A stretch of 52,059 bases of DNA, from positions 1-52,059 of the forward strand of contig CAJVPJ010000060.1 of assembly GCA_910592205.1 (NCBI GenBank), written 5' to 3'. The notes beneath the pieces are model-generated. The model ran no database searches, had not been told where the DNA came from, and saw only the letters and a list, made by a program, of their open reading frames with translations. Every line of letters begins with the position of its first letter. Position 1 is the stretch's first letter. Below, piece by piece: positions 1 through 15,819 of this stretch. Source of the stretch: Paraglomus occultum. Its lineage: Eukaryota; Glomeromycota; Glomeromycetes; Paraglomerales; Paraglomeraceae. Made by a program: the position numbers and the translations under genes.

Positions 1-800
1 CACACTCCTACGACGGCGCAGCTAGATCCCAAACCGAGACAGTAGTTATCCGCTCTCCCATGACTATTGCCTCGACAATGGCAACAGAGGCAAATTTTGG
101 ATGAATTGATCCAAGTAAGGGCAATAGATGAATCAAGGATATTCAAGTGAACAGGAATCTGTTTGTGAGAGATTGGAGTAACAACAGCATCCCATTTTGG
201 AGTGATAAGTTCTGTTCCTTTAATGAGAACTGGTGCAACATCTTGGACATTACAATACTCAGAAAGAGCATCATAGATGGCTTTGCTGATAGTTGGTTTG
301 GGAAGGATTGGAAGACCATGCAGGTGAATAGTGAGAGATGATCTAGGGATATGCTTAGGAGGAGAAAGGTGGTAAGTTTTGTCCTTAACAGTGAAAGAGA
401 GGTTGTGTAAGTATTTTTCATAGGTTTCCAAGTCCTTGAAAGTGAGTTGAACAAACTGTTCAGATGGGAAGAAGGCAGTGCCCAGGAGATCTTTGGCAAA
501 AACTTCGAGGATGGTTTTGTCAGAAATGCGATTGGCTTTACGATCAATGAATAATGAGTTTGGAGAGTTGCAGTCTGGAGGAATACGACCTACAAAAGGT
601 TTGTTAACAAGGGAGGAGACAGTATTTTTCCAGTTGAAGAGAGTAAAGGAGCCATCAGGATTCACCAGAGGAAAGTTGGTTGGAACTGATTTAAAATAAC
701 CTTCTGGAGCCTTTGGTATAGTAACAGGTGCAGGCTGTTGGAGAACAGCAGAGTAGGAGGGAGCAGAAGTAGCAGTAGCAGTATAAGTAGTGGAAGACAT
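1..800 (-). CDS. ORF1/Gag-like protein of a retroelement, 3' end cut by the window
   Basis: An uninterrupted reading frame starts at the ATG complementary to 798-800 and stays open for 266 codons to the left edge, so neither its stop nor its true length is seen. The N-terminus is rich in Thr/Ser/Ala/Pro. The middle is a globular region with no motif I can name. Near residues 235-255 lies a Cys/His cluster (CLCCHCRGNSH followed by a later C) that fits a retroviral-type zinc knuckle, C-x2-C-x4-H-x6-C. A nucleic-acid-binding N-terminal protein ending in a zinc knuckle is the layout of ORF1 of LINE elements and of Gag. A reverse transcriptase would be expected to the left, outside the window. The intact frame suggests a young copy. 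The assignment rests on layout and the knuckle only. Confidence 0.6.
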   Translation of the reverse strand, partial: MSSTTYTATATSAPSYSAVLQQPAPVTIPKAPEGYFKSVPTNFPLVNPDGSFTLFNWKNTVSSLVNKPFVGRIPPDCNSPNSLFIDRKANRISDKTILEVFAKDLLGTAFFPSEQFVQLTFKDLETYEKYLHNLSFTVKDKTYHLSPPKHIPRSSLTIHLHGLPILPKPTISKAIYDALSEYCNVQDVAPVLIKGTELITPKWDAVVTPISHKQIPVHLNILDSSIALTWINSSKICLCCHCRGNSHGRADNYCLGLGSSCAVVGV

Positions 801-811
801 GAATGAGCGTC

Positions 812-1440
812 CAAAGATATCTCATTTCACATTAATTATGATTTAATTAATTCTCTAGGCCTTCCATATATTAACCCTGACCCAAAAATGTTACTTAACA
901 CTTCTGGGGCTAAATGGGATTATCAACTATCTGATGAATTGTGCCACAAACTCTGACATGAACTAATGCAACATTACAACTACTACATCAAAAATGAACG
1001 AGACAAATCAACCATGCCTACCTATTTTTTCCTTGCTGGTGCTGGTACTGGAAAATCTAGGAATGCTGCTGAGTTTCATTTAACAACAATTAATTGTTTA
1101 CCAACAACAATGAATGGGGCACATGAACTACATAAAAGACTTAATAATACTTGGGTGTTTTATACCACCTTGGAGAATGGCACCCCCTGGACTTCAACTA
1201 ATGAACCAGATCAATATAAAGCCATTGGCAATTACAATTGGATGCTTTACCAACTTCTTCACAACACAACTACATGGGATGATATTCTCGAAACCTATGA
1301 AGCACCAACCCCAGAAGACATCTTATGTTTGGTTGCTATATTAAATAGCCATGATACACTACCTACAGGAAAAAACTTGACATCAGCTGTTACCCAATAC
1401 TTATCTAATGCTACAGTTATACTAGTTGTTGATGGCCCGT
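812..1440 (+). pseudogene. Broken Crinkler-like P-loop NTPase protein
   Basis: The clearest part is an open frame from 966 with a Walker A motif (FFLAGAGTGKSRNA) about 20 residues in, the form I recall from Crinkler (CRN)-type P-loop proteins of glomeromycetes and oomycetes. In the same frame, coding-like sequence extends upstream to about 812 (LGLPYINPDPKMLLNTSGA), interrupted by one TGA at about 954. That codon could have been CGA (Arg), since the run then reads smoothly into the later ATG. The frame carries ILVVDG, a possible Walker B strand, and then loses family-like sequence near 1440. No C-terminal effector domain is visible. CRN proteins are secreted or nuclear effectors in some lineages and are common in mycorrhizal fungi; this copy looks dead. 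Confidence 0.5.
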
Positions 1441-1795
1441 CTGTGAAGCACTTCATTATAAGATCGCGCACATTAATGATCCCCAAAGAAAAGAAGATGT
1501 TATTGCGGAGTATAATGATCATCTGCAAGTCGCCAGGCTAGAACGAGAGTACTATCAAGAAAATATCACACAAGCTCAACAAGAATTCTCTAATATTCAG
1601 GAAGCTAGTCTATCGTTGAAGTCTGTTGATGGTATGTTACCTTACTTAGTATCATTTGTTAGCTATTACTAGGATTACCATTTACATAGTCGATTTTCAC
1701 ACAGCAACAGCCCATTACTGCTATGACTGGGCTCAAAAAGTGCCCGTTCCACACTCTCCTCAACAAGTCGTGGCCACAGCTTGCAAGATAACTAC
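1440..1795 (+). pseudogene. DUF7869-like transposase relic (divergent copy)
   Basis: In a different frame from the preceding P-loop relic, 1446-1633 reads as a charged helical segment (INDPQRKEDVIAEYNDH, then ARLEREYYQEN). A possible GT...AG intron of about 65 bases follows. After it the frame reads HTATAHYCYDWAQKVPVPHS and then PQQV, which matches the segment DATAHYSYDWAQNVYVPHSD of the better copy at 41.3-42.5 kb. From memory this is the core of the DUF7869-type domain, whose conserved acidic positions suggest a DDE-type transposase. The match ends near 1795. The sequence differs clearly from the other three copies, so it is probably another subfamily. Confidence 0.5.
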
Positions 1796-1884
1796 TATAT
1801 TGTATATGTATCTGAAGGTACGCTGCCACTAGGTGTAAGTCGGGGTTTTCGAAAGAATGTAAAGGAATCGAAGCTTCGTTACCT

Positions 1885-2135
1885 ACAAAGTTGTCGAGAT
1901 GGTACTCCCTCCAGTTAATGAAAAACTGTCGAGATGGTAGTCTCTCTGGTCGTGGTGAATAGGATACATGAAAAATACTCTATGGTTCTTGTTACTCTGC
2001 ATAGCTGTGAACGTTCTTCGTTAATGAAAAAAAAGAGTCGTATGAGAGTATTCTCCGGCTTTTGTGGTGAATAGGATATATTGATCGGGGAAACGAAAGC
2101 GCTTCGTGGCCGCAGCTAACTGTGAACGTTCGACT
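1885..2135 (+). repeat. Imperfect tandem repeat, unit of roughly 110 bases
   Basis: Two degenerate units can be aligned by eye. Each carries GTGGTGAATAGGATA followed by ATGA or TTGA, and later AGCT...GTGAACGTTC. A shorter duplication of TGTCGAGATGGTA lies at the left end (about 1891 and 1928). The copies differ by many substitutions and small indels. No reading frame spans them. Confidence 0.5.
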
Positions 2136-3334
2136 CTATTATGATACAAATACTTATTATCATTATTATTCGATATTAGTCGATGCAACTGCGGGGACCC
2201 ATATCAGATCAAAGTATCTAAATGATGAAGAAAGCGAGATAGTCAAAGATCTTGAAGATTTTGTTGCCCTTAATTTGCAGAGGAGGGTATAGATACTATT
2301 CTACGTAATGCACAAAAAGAATTGGTGAGTTTGGAACTCTTTAACAATTTAATATAATAAACAAAATAAATAATATCACATATTTGAAAAACTGATTGAT
2401 CTTTGTCTTTGATTTATATAGAATTGCATAATAATAAATATGGGTATGTCCCGTGATAGTGAATGAATGAAACACTTCTACGGTAATCAAATACGTTATA
2501 TTTTTATCTGACTTAGGATTTAAATATATATTACCAATTGTTGATAAATTTCGTTAATATGTTGAAATATTTCTTGTGTAATATTGATTTTCAAGTTCAT
2601 CAAAGGATAGTAATAGCTTATCCAGAAATCTATGACTTCTTTCTCTGAGGTAAAGTCATTGTCACTTCTGCTGTCATTAAGCTTGTCGCTGACAAGACAT
2701 AAAGAACTTTAATAGACTAAGACATGTGCTGATGATCACCATTAGCAATAAAAGAAATCAGTGATAATTACCTTGGAAAGTATAGAGATGTCTCAGAAGG
2801 TGAACTTTAAACTATCTTTCGGATTATGCTGTAATTATAATGGCGTAACATAGCCATCATCACAATATATCTTCTTTATCATTCGTTCCTCATTATAGTC
2901 TATGTCTTTCTTTTTCGCAAATAATCATTTTCATTTGACTTGTCCTGAGTGATATCGAATAAATTACTAAATCTTTGACAAATAATTGAGCAGTGACAGT
3001 ACATGACACTTACTTGTCTACTGTTACGAGGTTGTCATGTTGAATATTTGTGACATATTGCTGGCTCTTATTTGTTGCTTCGAAATATGTAATATTCTTG
3101 CCTTGTAAAAGAGTCATAATTATTAGCTTTATTCAACCTAAAAACTATAGCGCCACTACCCACCCTTGCCATAGCGATTGAATCTTTGTAACGCTTTTTT
3201 TTGATTCTTGTCCAAAACACATCGACAGCTTCGAAGGATTTTCGTTCTTTTTGTTGGCAAAAACATATTAACATAAAATCAAATGACAGTCTTTCGCAAC
3301 TAGTATATAACACATGTAATCAAACAAAAGATGA
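2136..3334. other. Gene-poor AT-rich stretch
   Basis: A short coding-like run (EESEIVKDLEDFVALNLQ) lies near 2226-2290 on the plus strand but has no start and soon hits a stop. An 81-codon minus-strand frame at 3068-3313 is basic and unremarkable. No family is recognised and no RNA gene is seen. Confidence 0.4.
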
Positions 3335-3586
3335 TGAACCATAACACGGGGTTAGCTGACAACCAGTTGGTACGCAGGCATCTGGTTGCGTTATGGCAGC
3401 GACTACAGTCTATTCAAGAACGCCCGAGGGAAGACTAATGTTCACTCTCACCAGCCAGGGCGCGGTAGCTGGCTACTCGGGGGGTAGTCAATATGTCACG
3501 GCCAACGTGTCCGTAATGCTCGGAGGACCGGAACATACTCTAGCTCTTGAACCCACCATCAAATAATAATAATAATAATAATATAC
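3335..3586 (+). mobile_element. 5'-truncated LINE-like 3' end with (TAA)n tail
   Basis: This segment is visibly richer in G and C than its surroundings and ends in an (ATA/TAA) microsatellite at 3564-3585, the usual mark of a non-LTR element that primes on its own 3' end. Just before the tail one frame reads GGSQYVTANVSVMLGGPEHT and then LALEPTIK-stop; I recall this ending as a recurrent repeat-derived tail in Rhizophagus predicted proteins. The left boundary near 3335 is a guess from composition. Target-site duplications were not found by eye. Confidence 0.5.
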
Positions 3587-3589
3587 TGG

Positions 3590-4041
3590 ACCTCAAAATT
3601 AGCAAGGCATTCTTGAGCAAGAACGTGGTCTTTGGATAACGCGTCTAAAGCTTTCGCGTATAGTTTATGTTCCCTTCTTTTGCCGTACGTAAGCCTATCG
3701 GTTCCTTCTCTATATTGAAGGAATGTAATCAACGACCAATTCGAGTCAACCTCGAAGAACTCTTCGATTACGCGTCTCCCTTCCACATGTACAAAAAGTT
3801 TCTCTCCCCCTAATAAAAATTTTTGCGCGCATGAATTGCTGATCCATCCCTAAATTAGGTACTTACCGATCTATCGAAAACGAAACTTTTGCCATTACAT
3901 TTACATTGGATATCCACAAGACGATTGAATATTCTGTCTTTATTGTAGGCTAAAGCGAAGCAGTTTTTGTTGCAATTACACTGGTTGGCATACAAATTTG
4001 ACCACCGCTTTAGCCCACGATTGAGAAATTCACCATCTGTC
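3590..4041 (-). pseudogene. Cysteine-rich gene fragment cut by the LINE-like insertion
   Basis: Two coding-like blocks on the minus strand join through a plausible intron. Block one (3867-4041) reads LYANQCNCNKNC, then IQCKCNGKSFVFDRS, and ends at a GTAAGT donor. Block two (3590-3801) starts in phase after an AG and reads KLFVHVEGRRVIEEFFEVDS through to AQECLANFEVQ. It then runs straight into the (TAA)n tail of the neighbouring insertion, where only Ile codons follow before a stop. The six cysteines in block one suggest metal binding. No start codon or upstream exon was found. The product is unknown. The likely story is a host gene disrupted by retrotransposition. Confidence 0.4.
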
Positions 4042-4578
4042 TGTTACTCACTTGCCTGATAGAAATTGAGTTTATTTCAGGCATACCAATAACGTTTATA
4101 ATAAAACCTGTGAAAGCAGACACAACGTACAATATTTTCACCTATCTCTATTTACCGTATTTCTCTGACTAGAGTACCCCCCGAGCAAAGTGCGAAGTAC
4201 CCCTAATTTTATTTGTCAATATTAATAGTCAACATATATAATATATATATATTCTCATAAAAGTTTGTCTTATTGCGTATTGTTAAGATTGTAAAAGTGC
4301 AACTCAAGGGTGGAGGAAGATTTTCAAGGCCATAATAATAATCCCTCGCATTACTAAGTAGTTTTCTCTGAATTGTAATACAACCCCGCACGTGGTCAGT
4401 CGAAAAGGAATTAAAGCTCACATTTGATTTTCCCCTTAATTATTAATATTAATCACAGCCCAGAGTGCATGTTAATATTCGCCAATCATTTATAATGCCG
4501 ATAACTTGATTAGGTATCCCCACGACGCGTTCTTCTTACAGGCCACAGCATAAAATGTTTGGACATGATGCTGAAAAC

Positions 4579-4630
4579 AAAAAAAAAATGGATGGCGGAC
4601 AAAAAAAAATGGATGGCGGGAAAAAAAAAA
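4579..4630. repeat. Two tandem copies of an A-run plus ATGGATGGCGG
   Basis: The unit is an 8-9 base A run followed by ATGGATGGCGG; it occurs twice head to tail and a third A run closes the block. It lies downstream of the SPT16 stop codon on that gene's strand. The rest of 4042-4849 shows no gene. Confidence 0.75.
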
Positions 4631-4849
4631 GAAAATTTCTCATTCCGTTTTTAGAGATATTCTCGAAAAGTCAACGGTATCAATCGTATGAAAAATCGGG
4701 TTCAAGCCTGTGATGATGCTCTCTGAATGAAATCATACCAAATATTGAGCAATTAATAAACTCGTAGCCACAATAATATTTGGCTTTCATTAAAATTTTT
4801 ATTCGCTCAAAAAACTGGCAACCATTACTTTCGCCGGGACTGTATCAAG

Positions 4850-9852
<5,003 letters not shown>

Positions 9853-10379
9853 AGTTGCAAAGTGTATTAAGATTAAGTGTCAAAGTTTTTACGTGTTGAC
9901 TTCGTCACCGTATCTCTTAGCATTATGAATGTGTATGCCGCAGTACTTTTGCATGTAGAATCTAAATGTGACGTCATAAATTACAAAGTGTGAAGTCTAA
10001 TTTAATAGACTTTTATCCTAATTTGTATCGTGATGTTTCAATCCACATGGAAAGTACAGGTCATGGGATCCTTGACTCAGAAAGAGAGAACTCGTTAACA
10101 AAACTGTTACTATGTAAAACATACAGTCTCGTAAAATCTTTATTCTTTTTGATGAAGTTTATCCTCAGATTAGAAAGTCTTGAAATGATGATATCCAATA
10201 GAATTGAAGCCTTTTCAATCCATGCTTATTATTACTATATGAGCACAACGTAGTCTACTCAATCTTACCACTTACTGCTCAAAATACTGTATGCAAACGA
10301 CGCGCGACGTAATAGTAACAGTTTTCATTTATAAGAAAAATGGCTAATTTAGCCTCGACTAAATGTTTTTTGTCAATGT
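9853..10379. other. Spacer between SPT16 start and COX5 stop
   Basis: It holds the promoter and leader of SPT16 and the 3' end of COX5. The plus-strand frame at 9990-10253 is not supported by any recognisable sequence. No clear TATA box is seen. Confidence 0.5.
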
Positions 10380-11039
10380 CTATTTTGACTGCACATAACC
10401 GGGTCCACTGTAATTTTCGGAAGAAATACCAGTAATAGGATTGATCTTGTTTTCCTTCGCCCACTCGTTGGTTGCTTCTTCCCATTCTTTGGTCAGTGTC
10501 TTTGGTTTTGCGGAAACTTGTGACAAACAAAAAATTAGTAGATGTTGTAGACTTTGGGAAACCCTCCCCCCGATTCGTGATCCAAAATACATACCAACGG
10601 CACGACTAACAACATATAATCCAGTGCTGACACCAATGGCAATACATATGCCAAGAATTACTTTACGTCCGTGACCTGTTTTCAAGAAAGGTTCTCGGGG
10701 ACCATAGGGTCCAAAAGCAACAAAGTAAGCTAAAATATGTTTTGAGGCAATTGTTTAATATTTACTCGGCGAGTCGGTTATAAAAAACTTACATGCTGGA
10801 AACAACGTACGCATAAATGACTTACCGGCTTTCTTTTCCTCCAATGAGAGATCTTTCCAATCTCCTTTCTGGCGCTCACGAAGTTGGTCCGTGATACTGG
10901 TTCGTTCGTTTTCAGTCAGCGATTTCCAGCGACTCTGGAGGTTAGTGACTGATAAAGCGGACGCATTTGATGCATATCGCCGACATACAGCGTTAAGGAC
11001 GTTTTGACGTACACAGTTAGCAGTGCGTGTGCGTAACAT
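10380..11039 (-). CDS. COX5: Cytochrome c oxidase subunit IV/5, mitochondrial precursor
   Basis: This is a nuclear-encoded subunit of respiratory complex IV in the mitochondrial inner membrane. Three exons (11039-10826, 10729-10595, 10516-10380) give 161 residues plus stop with matching phases. Residues 1-30 are basic and Arg-rich (MLRTRTANCVRQNVLNAVCR), as expected of a mitochondrial presequence. The family matrix segment follows (LQSRWKSLTENERTSITDQL, RERQKGDWKDLSLEEKKA), then AYFVAFGPYGPREPFLKTGH, one transmembrane helix (VILGICIAIGVSTGLYVVSR) and a C-terminal intermembrane part (KPKTLTKEWEEATNEWAKEN). Length and order match yeast Cox5a and animal COX4. It lies downstream of SPT16's promoter on the same strand; no functional link is implied. 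Confidence 0.95.
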
Positions 11040-13151
11040 GCTTGAAGAGTGCCAAAAAAACCTGCTCTTTTTCGATGAATTTTCGCATCAGATGGAGTAG
11101 TTGAAACACGTGAGACAGTATTTGCCAACATTCCAATGGGAGATTATAGTCGATAATTCAGACTTTTTTTTCGGTGCTTTATGGTCGTACAGCATATGTT
11201 AGCAATCACATGATTATCTTTCAGACCAATATAATGTATTCAAATTCGCACTCTCAGCCAATATTAATATGTCGGATCACGTCATGTTACGTGTCCATTT
11301 ATTTATATCGGCGCCGTTCTGCTCATGGAGCATTGTGCATCTGATGACTGACAATAAATTAAAAAATTAGGATGGGCATAACAAGCCACTTATTTATACT
11401 TAATTTATGGCATGATAATAACTATAAACTAGGGCGGATGACATGCGAAAGGGCTGGTAATGTGACCCCTTCAGCCAGTCACCAGCTTTGTAATTCTAGT
11501 ATAACACAGACGTCTTAGAGAGAGAGGCAAGAGTCGGTATATAACTGTATCAATATTGTTCTCTTGGAAGTAACATTTAGACAGAAATATAATTATAATG
11601 TCAAAAGGCTAAATTATTTGTTAAAGACTCTTTAGGCTCGTAACATATATGAGCATTATTAATATTAACGTCAATTATTGAAATTTTGTTTTGTGAATTA
11701 CCAACAATAACTGTATGGCAAGTCGATTGCATTAGGTCTGCTGTTTGCGTGTTTACATTTACCACTTTAATATACTGTATACAATAATCCTTCTAAATAT
11801 TTCTATTATTATTTAATATGCATGCGACTGTTTATATTTACCCACACATACAGCACAGATTGTAAGTAAAGCCTTTCCTATAGTTGTTGCAATTTGCCTC
11901 CCAAGCGATTAAAGCGATTCCAGCAGCCACGCAAAATTTCTGTTTCGGGAAACCGAAATGTGCTGTGATAGCGACAGCGAACATTGCACGGGTACTAGCG
12001 GCGCAGTGGCGCAGTGACACAGCGATAGCATATCAGATAGTGGTAAACCAGTTTTGTTTGCTAAAAGTAACTATTCGATCCGCTTGTAGTAATATTTCAT
12101 TGGAACTAATTTAACAGCTGATATCGGCTCTGATGTTTCCATCATTGTAAGTGAATCAGGCCATCCCTTTGTACGACATTCACATTGTCGGTTAGTCATA
12201 TGATGCTTGCTTATTGTTATTTTACCGTTGCCAGTGGATCGAGCTTAGACAGTGTTCACGTAATGCTTAGTACAGGTCAACTATTACAGAGTTCTGTCTA
12301 CCTTGTAGCTTTTAATGTCAAAAGCAACACTTTTATTATTGAGTCCGAAATTTGTGTATAATTGATGAAGATCACACCATATTAATCGATATGCAGAATG
12401 TGCCGTGCAACCATAAGATCATTGATTACAATGAAAAGAATGGTTATTAAAAATGTCTTGCTACTGAAGATATTATTTTTTTTCAATGCATTGAAAATTC
12501 CAACAATAAATGTAACATTTTTAATAAAAACAAACACACGAATGAAATGGAAATCTGATTGTAATTGCGATTATTACCATCTCTTGAAAACATCATTAAT
12601 CCGCTATGGTTGATTGAGAATTGTCTGGCACTCGACCTTGCTTCACGCACTCAAAGTCCTTACGCCTGTCTTAAAACTTACGTAGTGTAAGCATATTACT
12701 CACCGTACAAACATCGTTTCCTAAATTTCTGTATTTCTATTTCAGCAATTTATGCGGTTCCGTTTAGGCGTTGAGAAGTAGCACTACAAGGGATATACAA
12801 CAGCAAAAATAGAAAAATAAACTTAACGTTACGGAAACATTTTGAGAGACAAAATTACTGAGCGCAACGGCTGCAAGTTAATTTACTACTACGTATATTA
12901 ATATTGTTATTCTTAATTTCGCGTTCTACCTTTAACAAGTGTTGCTCACCAAACTACTAATAATGTGTTTGGAATTAACTCAATATAAGCAAGGGCTATT
13001 CCTTCTAAGTGGGAAAGGGGAGATCTGAACGACTGTTCAGTAAATAGAGTTTCAAAGTCCATTATGAAAGTAGACCATTAACCAAACTTACGATCGACCG
13101 TATTAACAGTTTTGTCGGAAACGTTACCGATATAAATAAATAACGATGCGC
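11040..13151. other. Intergenic, about 2.1 kb, no gene recognised
   Basis: Mostly AT-rich. A short island at about 11880-12050 is richer in G and C and gives 60-76 codon frames on both strands, none recognisable. A 71-codon plus frame at 12398-12613 is Lys/Ile/Leu-rich and probably chance. A TTAATATTAA palindrome lies at 11659-11668. Confidence 0.5.
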
Positions 13152-14041
13152 TTAAACAGATTCGGCAATCCACAAACGCAAAATATTTTCCAATGTCGTG
13201 TGCATTTCTGGTGCTTGTTTCGCATGACCGAAAGCTGTTTCCGAGATTTCTTCTAACTGAACCGAGCTAGTCGTTCGGTATTGAAGTCGTTATTAGAATT
13301 AAGATAACTTGGTAAGATTTCTTCCTGACAATCTTTTCAAAAGTTTATTGCCATGTATATTAGCTAAGTATGAGTAAAGACATTTACCTCATGATATTTA
13401 TATTCATATCGGCTTTTCACCACCCAGACTATCTATATCTAATTTTACAGAGAGTATGCACTGTTAGCATTATTTCCTGTCATGTTGAAAATAAATAGTA
13501 AGCGATATGTGGACTTTTGCATACTCTTGATTAATTTTATTAATAATAATTTTTCAAAATTATTAGCTGATTTCTGGAAAGAAAGATTCAATCAACGGTT
13601 GACTAAAACATGCTGCAGTTATTACTACTGAAGATCTCACCACAAGCAAATAATCTCTTTACATTTAGAGTGCTAAAAATATAGTGCACTCGGTAGATTT
13701 GGACACCAAATAGGCGAATTCATACATAAAGAGAAAAATTATTAACATTCTATTTATTGCATTATTGCTATGGTTACAAAATTTATTAATTATTCAATAT
13801 TTGGCATGTGCTTCTTTTTAGCTTTGAATCCGATTTTTCATGCTACTAATACTGCTAACTATGATGCCTTTTTCGAGATCTCCCATTCCTCTTTAACTAT
13901 GTCTATAAAGACGGTTGAAAATCTTCTTTTTTTTGTACCACGCTTTTCTTGTTGAGATTTTTCGAAACGCGCCGCTGAAACCAAATTTTTCAAGTCACTC
14001 TGAACGTCATAGGAAGTGCGTTCTGTGTCATTATCTTGCTA
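13152..14041 (-). other. Two coding-like fragments, possibly exons of one unknown gene
   Basis: 13256-13152 reads LEEISETAFGHAKQAPEMHT and continues to a stop after LWIAESV; it is preceded by a CAG acceptor and looks like a last exon of 35 codons. 14041-13855 follows a TTTAG acceptor and reads DNDTERTSYDVQSDLKNLVS, then a basic run (EKRGTKKRRFSTVFIDIVKE) to a stop. I could not find a donor that joins them in phase, nor a start codon, and recognise neither. They could be remnants of one gene or parts of a real gene with unseen exons. Confidence 0.3.
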
Positions 14042-14084
14042 AATAAACCAATGACCCAACAAGTTATCTGAATGCTAATCATTG

Positions 14085-14280
14085 ATACAAGCAACGATTT
14101 AAATTTTTTGTAAATACGTGCGTATATGGATCTTGCTACTCCTTTAATGCTGATTGCAGCCTAAATGTGAGCTTTTGAAAGGGGTTTTGTTATGGGCTGA
14201 ACGCGGGAAAGGGGGGTTTCGTGCAACTATGCAAACATGGTATTGCAAAATATTTGTTTCGTCGGAAAACACCACCTTAT
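14085..14280 (-). pseudogene. Tc1/mariner-type DDE transposase relic
   Basis: From 14276 leftwards one frame reads KVVFSDETNI, the motif around the first catalytic Asp of Tc1/mariner transposases. After a frame change near 14205 it reads TKPLSKAHI-stop-AAISIKGVARSIYARIY, which resembles the family's KHPLKVHVWAAIS-KG segment with the Trp codon turned into TAG. At least one frameshift and one nonsense mutation are present. No terminal repeats were found. Confidence 0.45.
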
Positions 14281-15819
14281 TCAATTATACTATTTTTTAA
14301 TAATTAATTTCCGCTTTTTCAATTACAATAATGAAAAAAAAAAAGCAGTAATTTAAATGCTCACGTGACAATTTAAACAGTTTTCTTTCGCTTGTTGGGA
14401 ACCCACCGCATACGAACTTCCAGCCTATTGAGGCTACGGGCAAAGTACGCTCACTCCCAACCTCAGAAGATATGTATACTAATCAAACGTATAAATTGGG
14501 ATATTGGTAGCTGTTGACAAACAATTTCGCGATTGTAGACATTGTTGCAGGACAATTACACAAGACAATAAACGGTATAATTGTATCAATGTTAGAATAG
14601 TTTAATTAGATAGCTCAAAAGTTATAAAAGTAACGTAGATTTGACTTGGCATCGGTGTGTTGGACGTTCGATTTCTTATTATCATATCATATTTTCATTA
14701 ACAAACGAGCGTCCTTCGTAAACCTATCCCTCAATAATCCGTTATATTTGTGAAATCGCGAATCCGTACAGTTGATCGTATTACTGTCCAGCGATTAACT
14801 GCGTGCATTCAAGATAATCAACACATTACTGTTCTACTACCGAATTAATCCATTGATAGAGAATCGTTTTAATACACGAGCATAACTAACGTCGAGGATT
14901 AGTGTACGCGACGATTTAGGATCGCGCAAGTGGGCAACGTCTGGTCTAAATGTCACCTTTGGGTTTAGCTAAATCCTTAACCGAGCCAATGGCCATCGTA
15001 TAATAACTATGATTTCTTTTGAATAAAGCAGATAATACTTTGTTAGGCTTGAATACATGTGCCAGCTAGGACGCAGTCATTTCTGAAATAATCTTTTTCT
15101 TTATTGATTCGATACACCACCAATTCACATAACATGTTTGGATATTGTAACAAGAGATGCCAGTTACAAGAGTAGCAGCCAGTGGTTGATCAAGCAAAAA
15201 TGTTTTAAGCAAATCAAATTTCCATTGAAAAATATGAAGACAATAAAGCGTACAAAAACCTAACTATAAAAGAAAAAAATAAAGTACAAAGAATAACCTG
15301 ACACAAGTAAAAAAGTAAGGAGAGGAAGTCAATTCGAAAATTTGAGAAATGCTATTTTTACAAATACAAATGATTTTCTGATCGGGGTGAAAGCATCGTT
15401 CGAGAAAATATAATGAACCTCCCGCCTTCTCTACCAGGGTCAGGTTAAAGAATGAGAAATCGATGTTACAGACTAGTTACCGTAAAAAAAAAAAAAGAAA
15501 GATAAAACAAAAATACAATTGAATAAAAAAAAGTTTACAACAAAGGATAAAATGCACGAGTAAAGTTTAGGTTTGCACGATGGAATAATGTAACAAATCA
15601 CTTACAAGAGCTATTTTTACATAAAATGTGAAACACCTTCGCCCATACATATGTCTAATCTTCCCCCCACCTTGCGAGTCTACAGCATCTTCTCGCCAAA
15701 AACGAAATCAAACAAAAATACAATATATCAAATGCAGAAAACTCTAATACTACGCTCGCTCTTTCTATTCACAATCCCCTCCAAAACTAATGTGTAACAA
15801 ATAATGTTGCAAAATGTTT
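14281..15819. other. Intergenic, 3' side of the Pumilio gene
   Basis: No gene is recognised. An A-run (14333-14345) and polyA-rich patches near 15270-15540 occur. The right part is probably 3' untranslated sequence of the minus-strand Pumilio gene. Confidence 0.5.

Noticed and set aside
143-547. Minus-strand 134-codon frame
   Set aside because: It is a shadow of the longer ORF1/Gag-like frame on the same strand, which carries the zinc knuckle and is open to the window edge.
4690-4715. GGGTTCAAGCC as a tRNA T-loop
   Set aside because: The flanking bases do not pair as a T-stem and no anticodon or D-arm lies upstream. No tRNA gene was found anywhere in the window.
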